Origin: Portunus trituberculatus
Taxonomy: Eukaryota > Arthropoda > Malacostraca > Decapoda > Portunidae
Direction: 5' to 3'
Assembly (NCBI RefSeq): GCF_017591435.1
Contig: NC_059301.1
Location: 14,467,254-14,531,253 of the forward strand
Length of the DNA: 64,000 nt
The number at the start of each line of letters is the position of its first letter. Position 1 is the first letter of the stretch. Position numbers and translations under genes: made by a program. Shown piece by piece: positions 61,921 to 64,000 of this stretch. A model generated the notes under the pieces. The model did no database searches and was not told the origin of the DNA. It saw only the letters and a program-made list of their open reading frames with translations.

Positions 61921-62429
61921 CTGATCACCTGTGTTTTATGTGGAAATCAATGTCTTCTGTATATCTATCGCGTTTGTTTCCCTTTACACACTAACAGTAT
62001 TATATGGGAGTCGGAAATTTCCCACACTCGTCACTACAGACACACCTACACTGACTTCGTGTAGACATCCTCTGTAAACCAATTCACTTTCTATATACCG
62101 GTAGCGTCTGCGGCACCTACAGGAACTATAATGTATTCCACACATCTATCGCATTCGTTCTACCTTTCCCTCTAGCTCTCTCTTTCAATCAATTAGGCAG
62201 TGACAGCAGTTAACGATCTCAATAAGACCTCGCGGGAAAGGCAATAAGGGGGTCACAAAGCTTTCCAGATGTTTAGGAAGAAACATTATCAAATTTTGCT
62301 AATGAATAGATTTAAAGACAAGTCTAACAAAAAAAAATATATATACGAGAATGTGTAGAAAGCTTTACACTGAAAACCTTTTTTGGAAACGAAAGTAACA
62401 TTTTTCGGGGCACACAAGTTAAATATCAG

Positions 62430-62435
<6 letters not shown>
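61921..62435. other. Unique sequence
   Basis: Nothing recognised. Confidence 0.5.

Positions 62436-62521
<86 letters not shown>
62436..62521. repeat. (GA)42 microsatellite
   Basis: Preceded by GAAA units, then pure GA. Confidence 0.97.
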
Positions 62522-63507
<986 letters not shown>

Positions 63508-63521
63508 GGGAGGAGGAGAAG

Positions 63522-63556
<35 letters not shown>

Positions 63557-63579
63557 GGAGGAGGAGGAGGAAGAGGAGG
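63508..63579. repeat. (GGA)n with AGA interruptions
   Basis: GGA units broken at regular intervals by AAGA. Confidence 0.93.
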
Positions 63580-63962
63580 TATTAGTAGTTGCTGGTGAGT
63601 TTAACGTGGCCCAGCAGCCTCAGATCAATTCATCGCCACAGCAACTTCTCATCAACTCTTCCTCCCTATTTGGTGTTTGCGTGTCCTTTGCTTAACAAAC
63701 AATTATGCATCAGTCCTTACGTGATTACAAAAACGTTCTTGCATGAATACTCCGAAAATGCATTACCTTCCCCAGCGGCGCGGGCGTGAGAGTCCAGGGG
63801 CGTTGTTCGCGGCACGAACACCAAAATTATACATTGGATTTTCCCTCCTCGACCAGTAAGTTAATTTCCGAAGTGCTGACTCGAGATAGGATGACTTGCC
63901 CTCGCCCGCCCCTGCTGCTGTGAGTGTGCGTGTTTGGGTGCCCGTGCTCCTTGCCCCGGCAT

Positions 63963-63963
<1 letters not shown>
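63580..63963. other. Unique sequence
   Basis: Nothing recognised. Confidence 0.5.

Positions 63964-64000
<37 letters not shown>
63964..64000. repeat. (CA)n array running off the window
   Basis: CA units to the last base; true length unknown. Confidence 0.97.

Overview
This is non-coding DNA of a large, repeat-rich eukaryotic genome. The best fit is a decapod crustacean, probably a brachyuran crab. The reasons are: very many long, pure dinucleotide arrays, (CA/TG)n and (GA/CT)n, often 60-200 nt, plus AGG, ACT, CAA and ATT arrays, which together take up roughly one eighth of the window by a hand tally; a tRNA-derived SINE family running into (AC)n; a short terminal-inverted-repeat element family flanked by TTAA; and a LINE 3' end of a type I associate with decapod genomes. 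The organism is inferred, not proven.

I found no protein-coding gene I can defend. Almost all long open frames are translations of microsatellites (SLSLSL, RERERE, HTHTHT, CVCVCV) or start at non-ATG codons. A GC-rich candidate exon (38,960-39,127) and a candidate core promoter (41,406-41,464; TATA, Inr and DPE at textbook spacing) are the only gene-like signals listed, both at low confidence. There is no rRNA, no functional tRNA, no CRISPR array and no bacterial operon structure.

Layout: 1-12 kb holds six of eight near-complete copies of a ~213 bp piggyBac-type MITE (five within 5,088-10,559), one degenerate copy of a second inverted-repeat family and a LINE 3' fragment. 12-18 kb has trinucleotide blocks (GTA, ATT, AGT) and long CT, TG and CA arrays. 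18-36 kb holds three of the four SINE copies, a duplicated segment in which a CT array is 6 units in one copy and 39 in the other, and two enhancer-like unique islands. 36-41 kb is the quietest part. 41.7-42.3 kb is a mosaic of trinucleotide arrays containing mutually complementary blocks. 43 kb has a cluster of TGACCT nuclear-receptor half-sites. 44-57 kb contains the longest TG array (~204 nt), a GA/GACA/AC/AG compound array, a second-family MITE abutting a minisatellite, the eighth MITE and the fourth SINE. 57-64 kb has a tandem duplication that preserves a MITE-filled and a MITE-empty TTAA site, a second small tandem duplication and a 146 nt (AT)n array.

The parts do not form a pathway. 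The coherent story is genome dynamics: transposons that leave or seek simple repeats, local duplications caught with different repeat lengths, and complementary arrays placed close enough to form hairpins.
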